Positions 23,912 through 31,147 of a DNA stretch of 32,435 nucleotides are shown in pieces. A program made the position numbers and the translations under genes. Each line of letters begins with the position of its first letter. Position 1 is the first letter of the stretch. The notes below the pieces were generated by a model. It was not told where the DNA came from and searched no databases. It saw nothing but the letters and a program-made list of their open reading frames with translations. Source of the DNA: Actinomycetota bacterium (GTDB lineage: Bacteria > Actinomycetota > AC-67). The stretch lies in the NCBI GenBank assembly GCA_040905475.1, contig JBBDRM010000080.1:1-32435 (forward strand), read 5' to 3'.

Positions 23912-24544
23912 TCAGCCGCTGAGCCAGGCCCGATTCCCGTAGCGGTCGACGCTTGTGACCTCCTCGACCGGGCGACGCGTGGTCGGACCGTACCGACCGA
24001 GCGGCCAGCCGAGCGGGATCACCGCGATCGGCTCGACGCTGAGCGGCAGTCCGAGGATCCGCCGAGCCGCGATGCGGTTCCACAGCGGCAGCGTCGTCAG
24101 CGCGGCTCCGATCCCCTCGGCGCGGGCGGCGAGCAGGAGGTTCTGCACCGCCGGGTATATGGAACCGTACCGCGACGACCGGTAGATCCACGGCGCCTTC
24201 GGGATGAGCGCTCCACGGAGGCAAGCGACGACGACCACGGGGATCTCCGCGAAATGATCGACCTGCCACTGGACCGCGTCGATGATGCGGATCGTCTTGG
24301 CGTCGTCGCGCTTCACGCGCCGGCCGAGCGAGCTGTACGGGCGCCAGGCCGCGCGGTACTGCTTGCCAAGCGCGCGCTTCACCTTCGGGTCGCGAACGAC
24401 GATCCACTCCCAGCCCTGCTGGTTACTCCCGCTCGGCGCCTTGATCGCGAGTCCCAAGATCTTCTTCAGCACGTCGTCATCCACCGGGTCCGTTTTCACC
24501 CGGCGAACGGCGCGCTGTGTCATCATCGCTTCGGCTAGCTCCAC
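23912..24544 (-). CDS. Nitroreductase-family flavoprotein
   Basis: A 210-residue protein of the nitroreductase-like FMN family, which uses NAD(P)H to reduce nitro groups, quinones or related substrates. Seen are the N-terminal FMN-binding segment MMTQRAVRRVKTDPV, the KAPSGSNQQGWEW phosphate/FMN loop, and the C-terminal ARAEGIGAALTTLP and IPLGWPLGRYGPT motifs. The start is GTG 24544: AAGGGA lies 6 bases upstream, and the TTG at 24562 would lie before that site. It is divergent from the SDR gene. The physiological substrate is not evident. Confidence 0.9.
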   Translation of the reverse strand: MELAEAMMTQRAVRRVKTDPVDDDVLKKILGLAIKAPSGSNQQGWEWIVVRDPKVKRALGKQYRAAWRPYSSLGRRVKRDDAKTIRIIDAVQWQVDHFAEIPVVVVACLRGALIPKAPWIYRSSRYGSIYPAVQNLLLAARAEGIGAALTTLPLWNRIAARRILGLPLSVEPIAVIPLGWPLGRYGPTTRRPVEEVTSVDRYGNRAWLSG

Positions 24545-24636
24545 GGGGGCTCCCTTAGTCAAAATTGCCTCGAACCGGGAAGCTCGACTCTAGTACGGGC
24601 GACACATCGCACGCGCAGCTCCGGGAGGAGATGTCG

Positions 24637-25446
24637 ATGAAGCTCAAAGACCGACGGGCACTCGTCACCGGCTCCGGCTCGGGGATCGGACGCGCCATCG
24701 CGAAACGGTTCGCCGAAGAGGGCGCCCGGGTCGCGGTCAACGACGTCGACGCGAAATCGGCGCACGCGACGGCCGACGAGATCGACGGTTTGGTCGTCCG
24801 GGCCGACGTCTCGGATCCCGACGCCGTTCGCGCGATGTTCGAGGTGATCCGCACCAACCTCGGCGGCCTCGACATCCTGGTGAACAACGCCGGCATCGCA
24901 GAGACGGCCGGCCAGGACCGCGAAGAGCTCAACGCGCGGTTCGAGGCGCGCGTCTCCGAGATCATGAGCGGCAAGCCGATCCAGACCCAGCTCGAGGTCA
25001 TCGAGAACATGAGCGACGACGACTGGGATCGGATGCTCCGCGTCCACCTGTTCGGCACGTTCCACTGCACGCGCGAAGCCGTGAAGCTCATGGGCGAAGG
25101 GTCCACCATCGTGAACATGTCGAGCATCCTCGGGCTCGTCGGAAGCTCGGCCGTCCCGCATTACGCCGCGGCGAAGGGCGGGATCCTCGCGTTGACGAAG
25201 TCGCTGGCGCAAGAGCTCGGGTCGCGCGGCATCCGCGTGAACGCGATCTGTCCGGGATGGATCGACACGCCGATGACACAGCTGCTTTCGCCGTTCGTCC
25301 AGCAGATGGCCATCGGCCAGACGCCGCTCGGCCGTATCGGGACCGCCGAAGAGGTTGCGTCGGTGGCGCTGTTCCTCGCGAGCGACGACTCTTCGTTCGT
25401 GACCGGGCAGTGGGTGTCGCCCAACGGCGGCCTCGTGATCGTCTAG
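24637..25446 (+). CDS. Short-chain dehydrogenase/reductase (FabG-like)
   Basis: A 269-residue classical SDR. The coenzyme motif is TGSGSGIG (11-18), NNAG is at 83-86, catalytic Ser163, Tyr176 and Lys180 are in NMSSILG and YAAAKGG, and the C-terminal ICPGWIDTPM motif is present. It carries an extra segment of about 30 residues (roughly 92-124) between NNAG and the following helix that most SDRs lack. It reduces a ketone or oxidises an alcohol with NAD(P). Two ATGs compete; 24637 is preferred because GGGAGGAG ends 6 bases before it, whereas it directly abuts ATG 24631. Its stop is shared with the convergent nuclease gene. Confidence 0.92.
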   Translation: MKLKDRRALVTGSGSGIGRAIAKRFAEEGARVAVNDVDAKSAHATADEIDGLVVRADVSDPDAVRAMFEVIRTNLGGLDILVNNAGIAETAGQDREELNARFEARVSEIMSGKPIQTQLEVIENMSDDDWDRMLRVHLFGTFHCTREAVKLMGEGSTIVNMSSILGLVGSSAVPHYAAAKGGILALTKSLAQELGSRGIRVNAICPGWIDTPMTQLLSPFVQQMAIGQTPLGRIGTAEEVASVALFLASDDSSFVTGQWVSPNGGLVIV

Positions 25447-25985
25447 GACCCGACCGCCCAGAGTCCGCGCGCCGCGTTCCGCGCTTCGAGCTGGAGCGCC
25501 ACGAACAGGTCGACGTAGGCGATATTCGGCGGGATCGTGAGGACCATCGCGTAGCCCTGCTCGACCAGCATCGCGTTGAGCATCTTCGCGCGAGCCTCGG
25601 CCGCGTCGCCGGTCGCCGGCGGTGAGATCCACACGTAGGCGAGCAGCCGCCCGTAACGGTCCCGCTCGTCCAGGTCGATCTCGAGATCCACGCCCCGGCC
25701 GACGGTCAGGATCGATGCGGTGTACCCGGCCGCTTCCTTGCCGAACGGCTCGTGCTGGGTGGTGCTCTCGGGCGTGTCCACGCCGATGAACCGCACCTTC
25801 TCCCGCGAGCCGTCGGTGAGCGTGAACCAGGCGGTGTCGCCGTCGACGTTCCGCTCGCCGACGGCTGGCAGGGTGCGCATCCCGGGCGCGTCGACGATCT
25901 CCGGCACCAAGCGGCTCCCGGCGCAGCCGGTCGCCGTCAGCAGTACCGCGAACGCGAAAGCCTTCGCACGAGACATCGAAGGCAT
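25443..25985 (-). CDS. Secreted thermonuclease-like (SNase) lipoprotein
   Basis: A 180-residue protein. A short hydrophobic leader ends in a lipobox-like LLTATGC, so it should be anchored to the outer face of the membrane. The SNase OB-fold carries DGDTAWF, VRFIGVDTPES and DRYGRLLAYVW, keeping the Arg-Glu-Arg catalytic set of staphylococcal nuclease. It should degrade DNA or RNA with calcium. ATG 25985 and ATG 25976 are both possible; neither has a clear ribosome site. It is divergent from the Rid gene across 40 bases. Confidence 0.85.
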   Translation of the reverse strand: MPSMSRAKAFAFAVLLTATGCAGSRLVPEIVDAPGMRTLPAVGERNVDGDTAWFTLTDGSREKVRFIGVDTPESTTQHEPFGKEAAGYTASILTVGRGVDLEIDLDERDRYGRLLAYVWISPPATGDAAEARAKMLNAMLVEQGYAMVLTIPPNIAYVDLFVALQLEARNAARGLWAVGS

Positions 25986-26025
25986 GCTAAGGGTGGGCGA
26001 CGACGGCAACGGGAGGGAGGGCGTG

Positions 26026-26424
26026 ATGGAGCGGCGAAACGTCGGAGCGAACCGGCCGTGGGAAGCGATCGTCGGCTACTCCCGAGCGGTCCGCATCGGC
26101 AACCACATCGAAGTCAGCGGCACCGCGGCAGCCGGACCGGATGGGGCGATCCTCGCGCCCGGCGACGTCTACGGACAGACCCGAGAAGCGCTCCGCATCA
26201 TCGGCGACGCGCTGGACGCGCTGGGCGGCTCGTACGCCGACGTCGTTCGCACCCGGATCCTGCTGGCCGATGCCTCGCGGTGGGAAGAGGCGGGCCGCGC
26301 GCACGGCGAGGTCTTCTCCGAGATCAGACCGGCGAACACGACGTGCTCCGTGAGCGGTTTCCTCGACCCGGCGATCCTCGTCGAGATCGAGGTCACCGCG
26401 ATCCTCGCCGCCTCGAGCCGCTGA
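26026..26424 (+). CDS. Rid (YjgF/YER057c)-family protein lacking the catalytic Arg
   Basis: A 132-residue Rid-fold protein: VGANRPWEAIVGYSRAVRIGN at the start (quoted in part), a central GGSYADVVRTRILLAD, and the C-terminal VEIEVTAIL strand. RidA proper uses an Arg in PARS to hydrolyse reactive imines; here the matching segment is PANTTCSVSG, with Thr/Asn instead, as in Rid subfamilies not shown to be imine deaminases. GGGAGGGAGG lies 5 bases before ATG 26026. Function unknown beyond the family. Confidence 0.85.
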   Translation: MERRNVGANRPWEAIVGYSRAVRIGNHIEVSGTAAAGPDGAILAPGDVYGQTREALRIIGDALDALGGSYADVVRTRILLADASRWEEAGRAHGEVFSEIRPANTTCSVSGFLDPAILVEIEVTAILAASSR

Positions 26425-26493
26425 GCACGCCCTTGAGTTGCTGCTGAGCCCACGCCAACCGGCGGGTCGCCGCGGCGCGGCCGCTTCGGGATC

Positions 26494-26543
26494 GGGGGGC
26501 GGAACGGAGGTTCGCCACTTTCGCGCTCACCGTTCCGCCCCCT
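26494..26543. repeat. Long perfect hairpin in a non-coding gap
   Basis: GGGGGCGGAACGG (26495-26507) and CCGTTCCGCCCCC (26530-26542) are exact inverted copies, 13 pairs plus one G-U closing pair, around a 22-base loop. It lies in the 251-base gap between the convergent Rid and aldo/keto reductase genes. It could act as a strong two-way terminator, a small RNA, or a mobile palindromic element. No gene or tRNA could be supported in this gap; besides this and the hairpin at 26565 it holds a 12-base palindrome (CGGACTAGTCCG, 26632-26643). Confidence 0.6.
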
Positions 26544-26564
26544 CCCCAGTCGATCCGTCCGTTG

Positions 26565-26580
26565 AGGCACAAGAGTGCCT
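26565..26580. terminator. Short stem-loop after the Rid gene
   Basis: AGGCAC-AAGA-GTGCCT forms a 6-pair stem with a 4-base loop, downstream of the long hairpin in the convergent gap. No T-run follows on the plus strand, so the terminator call is tentative. Confidence 0.35.
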
Positions 26581-26675
26581 TCACGGGCTCAAGCGGACAA
26601 TGACGACGAAGGATGGTTTTCGTAGTCGCGACGGACTAGTCCGAGCACAAGGAGCGGATCGAAGAACGCGGAGCG

Positions 26676-27716
26676 TTAACGCCTGCGCGCCTCGGGAGCC
26701 ATCCAGGGAGGGTCCCACCCGCGGTCGGATCCTTCGAGAACGGTCCCAGGCGGAACGATCTGATCGATCGCGTCGAGGGTTTCGTCATCCAGCCGAAGAT
26801 CCGCGCCGGCGAGCGAATCCTCGAGTTGCTCCATCGTCCGCGGCCCGATGATGGCGCTCGTCACCGCCGGATGGGCGACGGCGAACGCGATCGCCATATG
26901 CGCCAGCGAGGCGCCGGCCTTCTCGGCCACGACCGCGAGCTCCTCGACCAGCTCGAGCTTGCGGAGATTCCCCGGACGGTCGAAGTCGAAGCGATCGGCG
27001 ACGCGCGGGTTGAAGTTCCGGATGCGCTTCACGCGCGAGTCCTCGGGCGGCTCCTCCCCGCGGCGGTACTTGCCGGTGAGCCAGCCACCGGCCAGCGGGC
27101 TCCACACGATCGCGCCCATGCCGTGCCGCTGCGTGACCGGGAACACCTGTTCCTCGGCGTGGCGGGCGAAGATCGAGTACGGCGGCTGCTCGCAGGCGAA
27201 CCGCTCCAGGTTCCGGCGATCCGAGACCCACTGCGACTCGACGATCTGCCAGCCGGCGAACGTCGAGGAGCCGATGTAGCGCACCTTCCCCTGCCGGATG
27301 AGGTCGGTGAGCGCTCCGAGCGTCTCGGTGATGTCCGTGGCGGGATCGGGCCGGTGGATCTGGTAGAGGTCGATGCGGTCGGTATCCAAGCGGCGCAGGC
27401 TGTTCTCGACCTCGCGCATGATCCACAGCCGCGAGTTGCCGCCCTCGTTCGGACGGGTTCCCATCGGGAAGTGGACCTTCGTCGCCAGGACGACCTCGTC
27501 GCGACGGCTCTTGATGGCTTTGCCGACGATCTCTTCCGACTCTCCAGCCGAGTAGGCGTCGGCGGTGTCGATGAAGTTGATGCCGCCCTCGAGCGCGCGG
27601 TCGATCATGCGGAGGCAGTCGTCGTGGTCGGGATTCCCCCAGGGGCCGAACATCATCGCGCCGAGGCATTGGACGCTGACCTTGACGCCGGTGCGGCCGA
27701 GCGGACGGTATTCCAT
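26676..27716 (-). CDS. Aldo/keto reductase
   Basis: A 346-residue TIM-barrel oxidoreductase of the AKR superfamily. The catalytic tetrad is present: Asp50 and Tyr55 (FIDTADAY), Lys80 (LATKV) and His121 (YQIHRPD). The NADPH-site IIGPRTMEQLEDSL is near the C-terminus. It is of the YajO/voltage-channel-beta-like group of longer bacterial AKRs that reduce aldehydes or ketones. ATG 27716 begins 2 bases after the bacterioferritin stop, so it is probably the third gene of that operon. Confidence 0.93.
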   Translation of the reverse strand: MEYRPLGRTGVKVSVQCLGAMMFGPWGNPDHDDCLRMIDRALEGGINFIDTADAYSAGESEEIVGKAIKSRRDEVVLATKVHFPMGTRPNEGGNSRLWIMREVENSLRRLDTDRIDLYQIHRPDPATDITETLGALTDLIRQGKVRYIGSSTFAGWQIVESQWVSDRRNLERFACEQPPYSIFARHAEEQVFPVTQRHGMGAIVWSPLAGGWLTGKYRRGEEPPEDSRVKRIRNFNPRVADRFDFDRPGNLRKLELVEELAVVAEKAGASLAHMAIAFAVAHPAVTSAIIGPRTMEQLEDSLAGADLRLDDETLDAIDQIVPPGTVLEGSDRGWDPPWMAPEARRR

Positions 27717-27718
27717 CG

Positions 27719-28189
27719 TTACTCCCGTATCTGAGCAGCCAGGTAGTTCTGCTCGCCGACCTGGGCGATGAGGGAGAGCTGCGTTTCGATCCAGTCGATG
27801 TGCGCCTCCTCCTCGGGCAGGTGCGGCGCGAGGAACTCACGAGTGGGTTCGTCGCCGGCGGCGTCCGCCGCCTTGATCGCGTTCGTCAGGAGCTGCACGG
27901 CGTTCCGCTCCGCGTCGAGCGCGAGCCGCAGCTGTTCTTCGACCGTCTCACCCAGAGCCACGGCGTCGAGCCGTTGCACGTTTGGAACGCCGTCGAAGAA
28001 CAAGACGCGCTCGATGATCTCTTCGACGTCCTTCATCTCGTCCATCGCATCCTTGCGGAACTTGTCGGCCAGCCGCTTGTAGCCCCAGTTCTCGCACATC
28101 TTGGCGTGGACGAAGTATTGATTGACCACGGTGAGCTCGAGCGTGAGAAGGTCGTTCAGCGCTTCGACGACCCGCGGGTCCCCTTGCAT
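27719..28189 (-). CDS. bfr: Bacterioferritin with an altered ferroxidase centre
   Basis: A 156-residue four-helix ferritin that should form a 24-subunit iron-storage shell. Numbering matches the E. coli protein: Glu18, Glu51, Glu94, Glu127 and His130 of the diiron site are present, as is heme ligand Met52 (DEMKD). The usual His54 is Asp54. Iron oxidation may therefore be altered, but a carboxylate can still bind iron. ATG 28189 is chosen because GGGAG lies 6 bases upstream; it overlaps the ferredoxin stop as TGATG. Downstream is an aldo/keto reductase. Confidence 0.92.
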   Translation of the reverse strand: MQGDPRVVEALNDLLTLELTVVNQYFVHAKMCENWGYKRLADKFRKDAMDEMKDVEEIIERVLFFDGVPNVQRLDAVALGETVEEQLRLALDAERNAVQLLTNAIKAADAAGDEPTREFLAPHLPEEEAHIDWIETQLSLIAQVGEQNYLAAQIRE

Positions 28190-28422
28190 CAACGTCTCCC
28201 TTCGTCCGAGCCCTTGGGCCCCTTGGGACGGCCGGCGGCCATCTGTGCCGGACGATCCGGATCCCGGGCCTCACGGAGCAGTTCGTTGATCCCCGGATGA
28301 CACGTTCCGCACTCGATCCCGGCTTGGGTTCGCTCGCCTACGGCAACGAGGTCTGTCGCGCCGCCGGCGATCGCCGCGCGGATCTTGCGGTCGGTCACCC
28401 CTCGGCAGAGGCACACATACAC
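28189..28422 (-). CDS. bfd: Bacterioferritin-associated ferredoxin (Bfd-like, [2Fe-2S])
   Basis: A 77-residue BFD-domain protein with ligands Cys4 and Cys6 (CLC) and Cys38 and Cys41 (CGTC). In other bacteria Bfd docks on bacterioferritin and reduces its iron core to release Fe2+. The first gene of the bfd-bfr operon here, it fits that role. A Gly/Lys/Pro-rich C-terminal tail of about 20 residues is longer than in E. coli Bfd. GTG 28422 is the only start before the cysteines and has no ribosome site, but TAGGCT lies 7 bases upstream. Confidence 0.9.
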   Translation of the reverse strand: MYVCLCRGVTDRKIRAAIAGGATDLVAVGERTQAGIECGTCHPGINELLREARDPDRPAQMAAGRPKGPKGSDEGRR

Positions 28423-28429
28423 GTTCGTG

Positions 28430-28435
28430 AGCCTA
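28430..28435 (-). promoter_or_regulatory. Leaderless -10 (TAGGCT) for bfd-bfr
   Basis: On the minus strand TAGGCT is followed by 7 bases and GTG 28422, the recurring spacing of this genome's leaderless starts. The complementary region also holds TATATG, so both directions may fire from here. No iron-box was recognised. Confidence 0.5.
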
Positions 28436-28487
28436 TATGAATCGTCGCCCGGCAGGCCCCGGCACGCCCGGCCCCGAATCAGACAGG

Positions 28488-30059
28488 ATGAGGTCGATGT
28501 CCCGTCGCACCCCGGCGCAGGTGGTCTTCGTCGCGATCTTCGCGGTCACCGCCGCCGCCATGGCCGCCGGCATGCCGGACAGCCACACGCAGCCACTCCT
28601 CGACGGATGCCAGCGAAGTCAGTCGCTGATCCTCGCCGGATCAACCCCCGAGTGGGTGTACGTCCACTCGAACGACGTCCGCACCGCCCGGCTCGCCGGG
28701 GACAACACCGCGGGCCGGCGAACGATCGAAGGGACGGCGGGCACGGTTCGCCCTGCCGGCGAGGACATCTACCTGTCGCACGACTTCCACGACTTCAATC
28801 TCATGATCGACCCGGACCCGGCCTACGAGGACGTGCTCGGCTCGGGGAATCTCTGGCCGGGCGCCGAGGCCGGCGTCATCGAAGGCGAGTGGGAGGTCGG
28901 CGACATCCCACTGTGGGCGTGGCCTTCGAACGGCGACCGGGTTCGCGCGAGCGGCGACTGGACCTGGGACTGTGGCCACTGGGGCAACTCCGCCGCCGAC
29001 CCGACGGGTCTGTCGCAACTGCTCGTGCTCGACCCGGTCGAGACGCTGCAAGACTTGATCGCGCCCGGAGCGATCCGCGGCGAGACGACCGAGCTGCATC
29101 CGCTGTACGAGGTGTCGACGTTCCATGCGAACGCCGCCGGGTTCCTTGCCGGCCAGCGGAACGCGACTCGTCTCTCGCGACTCGACGTATGGATCAACGG
29201 CTACGGCGGCGCCTCACATTCGATCGTGGAGTGCGCGCTGAAAGGGATCACCAACTGGGTCCTCGCTCGAGCGCTTTGCTCGCCGGTGCGCGACGTCGGC
29301 GGCCCCTACTCCTTCACCATCCCACCAACGCCGAAACCGTCCCCCGCTTCGCGTCTGGTAGTGAACCCGGTGATCGTGCACGACGAGACGGACTCCGCCC
29401 TGCGAACCGTCCCGGTGACCGCCGTCCCCGACCCGGCGACCGGTGCGGTGACGGTGTCGTTCGAGCTGCCGCACGCTCCCGCGCCGCAGCGCTTCGGGAT
29501 CACCGTCGAGGCGGGTTGGACGAAGGACGTCGCCGCCGTTCGTCACCGCATCTCGTTGGACAGCATCCACATCGAACGCTCTCTCGACGGCGCCAGCGAG
29601 CCGAACCTGAACCCGGCCGGCGCGGCCGGCGAGCAGACGCCCGAGCCCGGGGACTGGGTCCTCTACGCGAGCGCCGGCGGCAGCTGGATCCGGCTCCCCC
29701 TCTACGAGGTCACCGACGATCAGACGATCCCGCTGGGTATCACGTTCGATCTGTGGCTCCCGCCGGGCGTCACACCGAAGCTCTACGTCAGCGGGCACGA
29801 GTGCGACGAGCCGCTCATGGACTGCCGCAGAGAGGCGTACGGCGCCGTCGCGCAGCCGCTCGAGTTCCTCGAGCTCGGGTTCAACGATCGCCCCGGACGC
29901 ATCGAGCATCTCGGCGCCGGGGTCCCGCTCGTCGCGGGAACGAACTCGTATCACCCGGTAGCCAATCCCGATCCGGGCTCGGGATTCGAGGACTTCTCCG
30001 ACGCGGTCTGCGGGCCCGACGCCTGCTACCAGCTCACCGCGACGTGGACGAGCGGCTGA
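28488..30059 (+). CDS. Secreted protein of unknown function
   Basis: About 523 residues, unrecognised. A basic start and a hydrophobic stretch (about 11-28, VVFVAIFAVTAAAMAAG) form a signal peptide. The mature part has eight cysteines, an even number consistent with disulfides (in WDCGHWGN, GHECDEPLMDC, VCGPDAC and others), many Trp and Asp residues, and a conserved-looking DFHDFNLMIDPDP block. There is a Pro-rich linker near the middle (TIPPTPKPSP), so two domains are likely. It is divergent from the bfd operon. Starts at 28437, 28488 and 28497 are possible; the first would place a 27-residue charged tail before the signal peptide. It overlaps the convergent glycosylase by 26 bases. Confidence 0.7.
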   Translation: MRSMSRRTPAQVVFVAIFAVTAAAMAAGMPDSHTQPLLDGCQRSQSLILAGSTPEWVYVHSNDVRTARLAGDNTAGRRTIEGTAGTVRPAGEDIYLSHDFHDFNLMIDPDPAYEDVLGSGNLWPGAEAGVIEGEWEVGDIPLWAWPSNGDRVRASGDWTWDCGHWGNSAADPTGLSQLLVLDPVETLQDLIAPGAIRGETTELHPLYEVSTFHANAAGFLAGQRNATRLSRLDVWINGYGGASHSIVECALKGITNWVLARALCSPVRDVGGPYSFTIPPTPKPSPASRLVVNPVIVHDETDSALRTVPVTAVPDPATGAVTVSFELPHAPAPQRFGITVEAGWTKDVAAVRHRISLDSIHIERSLDGASEPNLNPAGAAGEQTPEPGDWVLYASAGGSWIRLPLYEVTDDQTIPLGITFDLWLPPGVTPKLYVSGHECDEPLMDCRREAYGAVAQPLEFLELGFNDRPGRIEHLGAGVPLVAGTNSYHPVANPDPGSGFEDFSDAVCGPDACYQLTATWTSG

Positions 30060-30726
30060 GCCGCCGGGCATCCGAGAAGATCGCGTCGAGCATCGGCTCC
30101 GTCAGCTTCCCCGTGAACGTGTTCTGCTGGCTCGGGTGATACGAGCCGACAAGCATCCAGGGCCCGACCTCTGCGCGGACGCCGTGACCGAAGCGCGGCT
30201 TCGGCCTGAGCTTGTGCTCGAGCGAGCCCGCCGCGCGCAGGAAGCCGTCCCACGCGAACGAGCCGAGCGCGACGACGACGCGGACCTGATCGAGGAGGCG
30301 GATCTCGCGCACAAGGTACTCGAGGCAGTTGTCCCGCTCTTGGGGGATCGGCTTATTGCCGGGCGGCGCGCAGCGCACCACCGCAGCGATGTACGCGCCG
30401 CGCAGGCGGAGCCCGTCGTCCGCGGAGGTGCTCGCCGGCTGGTTGGCGAACCCGGCTCGGTGGAGCGCGCGGTACAGCCACTCGCCGGAGCGGTCGCCGG
30501 TGAAGGCGCGGCCGGTGCGGTTTCCCCCGTGCGCCGCCGGCGCGAGCCCAACGATGAGCAGCCGCGCGTCGGGATCGCCGAAACCGGGCACCGGACGCGC
30601 CCAGTAGCGCTCACCGCGATACCGGGCCGGTGCCTCGCGGGCGGCCTGCTCACGCCAGGCCACGAGCCGCGGACAGCGAAGGCATCCGACGACCTCGGCG
30701 GAGACGCGCTGGAGCGAATCGGACAT
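30034..30726 (-). CDS. Family 5 uracil-DNA glycosylase (UDGb)
   Basis: A 230-residue UDGb enzyme that removes uracil and other deaminated bases from DNA. Diagnostic is GLAPAAHGGNRTGR (60-73), with the second motif VGSYHPSQQNTFTGK near the C-terminus. Cysteines 15, 18, 119 and 134 (CLRC, VRCAPPGNKP, NCLEYL) should hold the [4Fe-4S] cluster. ATG 30726 is used instead of the longer frame because TACCCT lies 6 bases upstream and the protein then begins in the family manner. Confidence 0.92.
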   Translation of the reverse strand: MSDSLQRVSAEVVGCLRCPRLVAWREQAAREAPARYRGERYWARPVPGFGDPDARLLIVGLAPAAHGGNRTGRAFTGDRSGEWLYRALHRAGFANQPASTSADDGLRLRGAYIAAVVRCAPPGNKPIPQERDNCLEYLVREIRLLDQVRVVVALGSFAWDGFLRAAGSLEHKLRPKPRFGHGVRAEVGPWMLVGSYHPSQQNTFTGKLTEPMLDAIFSDARRLSRSSTSR

Positions 30727-30732
30727 CGCCCC

Positions 30733-30738
30733 AGGGTA
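30733..30738 (-). promoter_or_regulatory. Possible leaderless -10 (TACCCT) for the glycosylase gene
   Basis: On the minus strand TACCCT is followed by 6 bases and ATG 30726. No ribosome site is present before the ATG and no good -35 is seen. Confidence 0.4.
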
Positions 30739-30798
30739 GGGCACGTCGCCGATTGAGCGTCCGTCACGCGGGGAAGGAAGCGTACGGAGGTGATCGAG

Positions 30799-31050
30799 AT
30801 GCGACTCAGGCTGGGACTAGCAGTGGGCTTCGCAGCGGGATACGTCCTGGGTGCGAAGGCCGGGCATCAGCGCTACGAGCAGATCGAGCAGATGACCCGA
30901 AAGATCTGGGAATCGCAGCAGGCGGAGAAGCTCCGGGCGGAGATCGGGCAGAAGCTCCCGGATGCCGTCACTGCCGCAGCGCACAAGGTCGGCGAGCTCC
31001 GTCACCGCAACGGCGAGGACGTCGTCATGCCGGCGGCGTTCCCGGCGTAA
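30799..31050 (+). CDS. Small membrane-anchored protein (YtxH-like)
   Basis: An 83-residue protein with one Gly/Ala-rich membrane segment (about 4-20, LGLAVGFAAGYVLGAKAG), followed by a charged amphipathic helix with HQRYEQIEQMTRKIW. This matches a common small actinobacterial protein of unknown role. GGAGGTGATC, a ten-base perfect match to the 16S rRNA anti-Shine-Dalgarno end, lies just before ATG 30799; GTG 30790 overlaps that site and is unlikely. The strong ribosome site suggests high expression. Confidence 0.75.
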   Translation: MRLRLGLAVGFAAGYVLGAKAGHQRYEQIEQMTRKIWESQQAEKLRAEIGQKLPDAVTAAAHKVGELRHRNGEDVVMPAAFPA

Positions 31051-31094
31051 GCGCGCCGCCGCCGCCGGCGAGGGCCAAGGATGCTCTTCAAGTG

Positions 31095-31126
31095 TGTCTG
31101 ACAAGACGACGTCAACTTGTCTGACA
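31095..31126. repeat. Direct repeats of TGTCTGACA in a convergent intergenic region
   Basis: TGTCTGACA occurs at 31095-31103 and 31118-31126, 23 bases apart. Each copy is itself a TGTC/GACA inverted repeat around one base. The same GTCTGACA core occurs at the GTCAGACGCGTCTGAC palindrome before the GH15 gene. The gap 31051-31162 also contains GCTCCGGAGC (31129-31138). These may be repetitive extragenic palindromes or sites for one regulator. Confidence 0.45.
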
Positions 31127-31147
31127 TCGCTCCGGAGCACTTTCGGG

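Noticed and set aside
26393-26584. 63-codon minus-strand frame through the long hairpin
   Set aside because: Overlaps the Rid gene end, has no ribosome site and consists mostly of the hairpin and its flanks.
26425-26675. tRNA or other classical RNA gene in the gap
   Set aside because: No T-loop GTTCGANTC-like box with a matching acceptor stem, and no SRP, tmRNA or RNase P landmarks.
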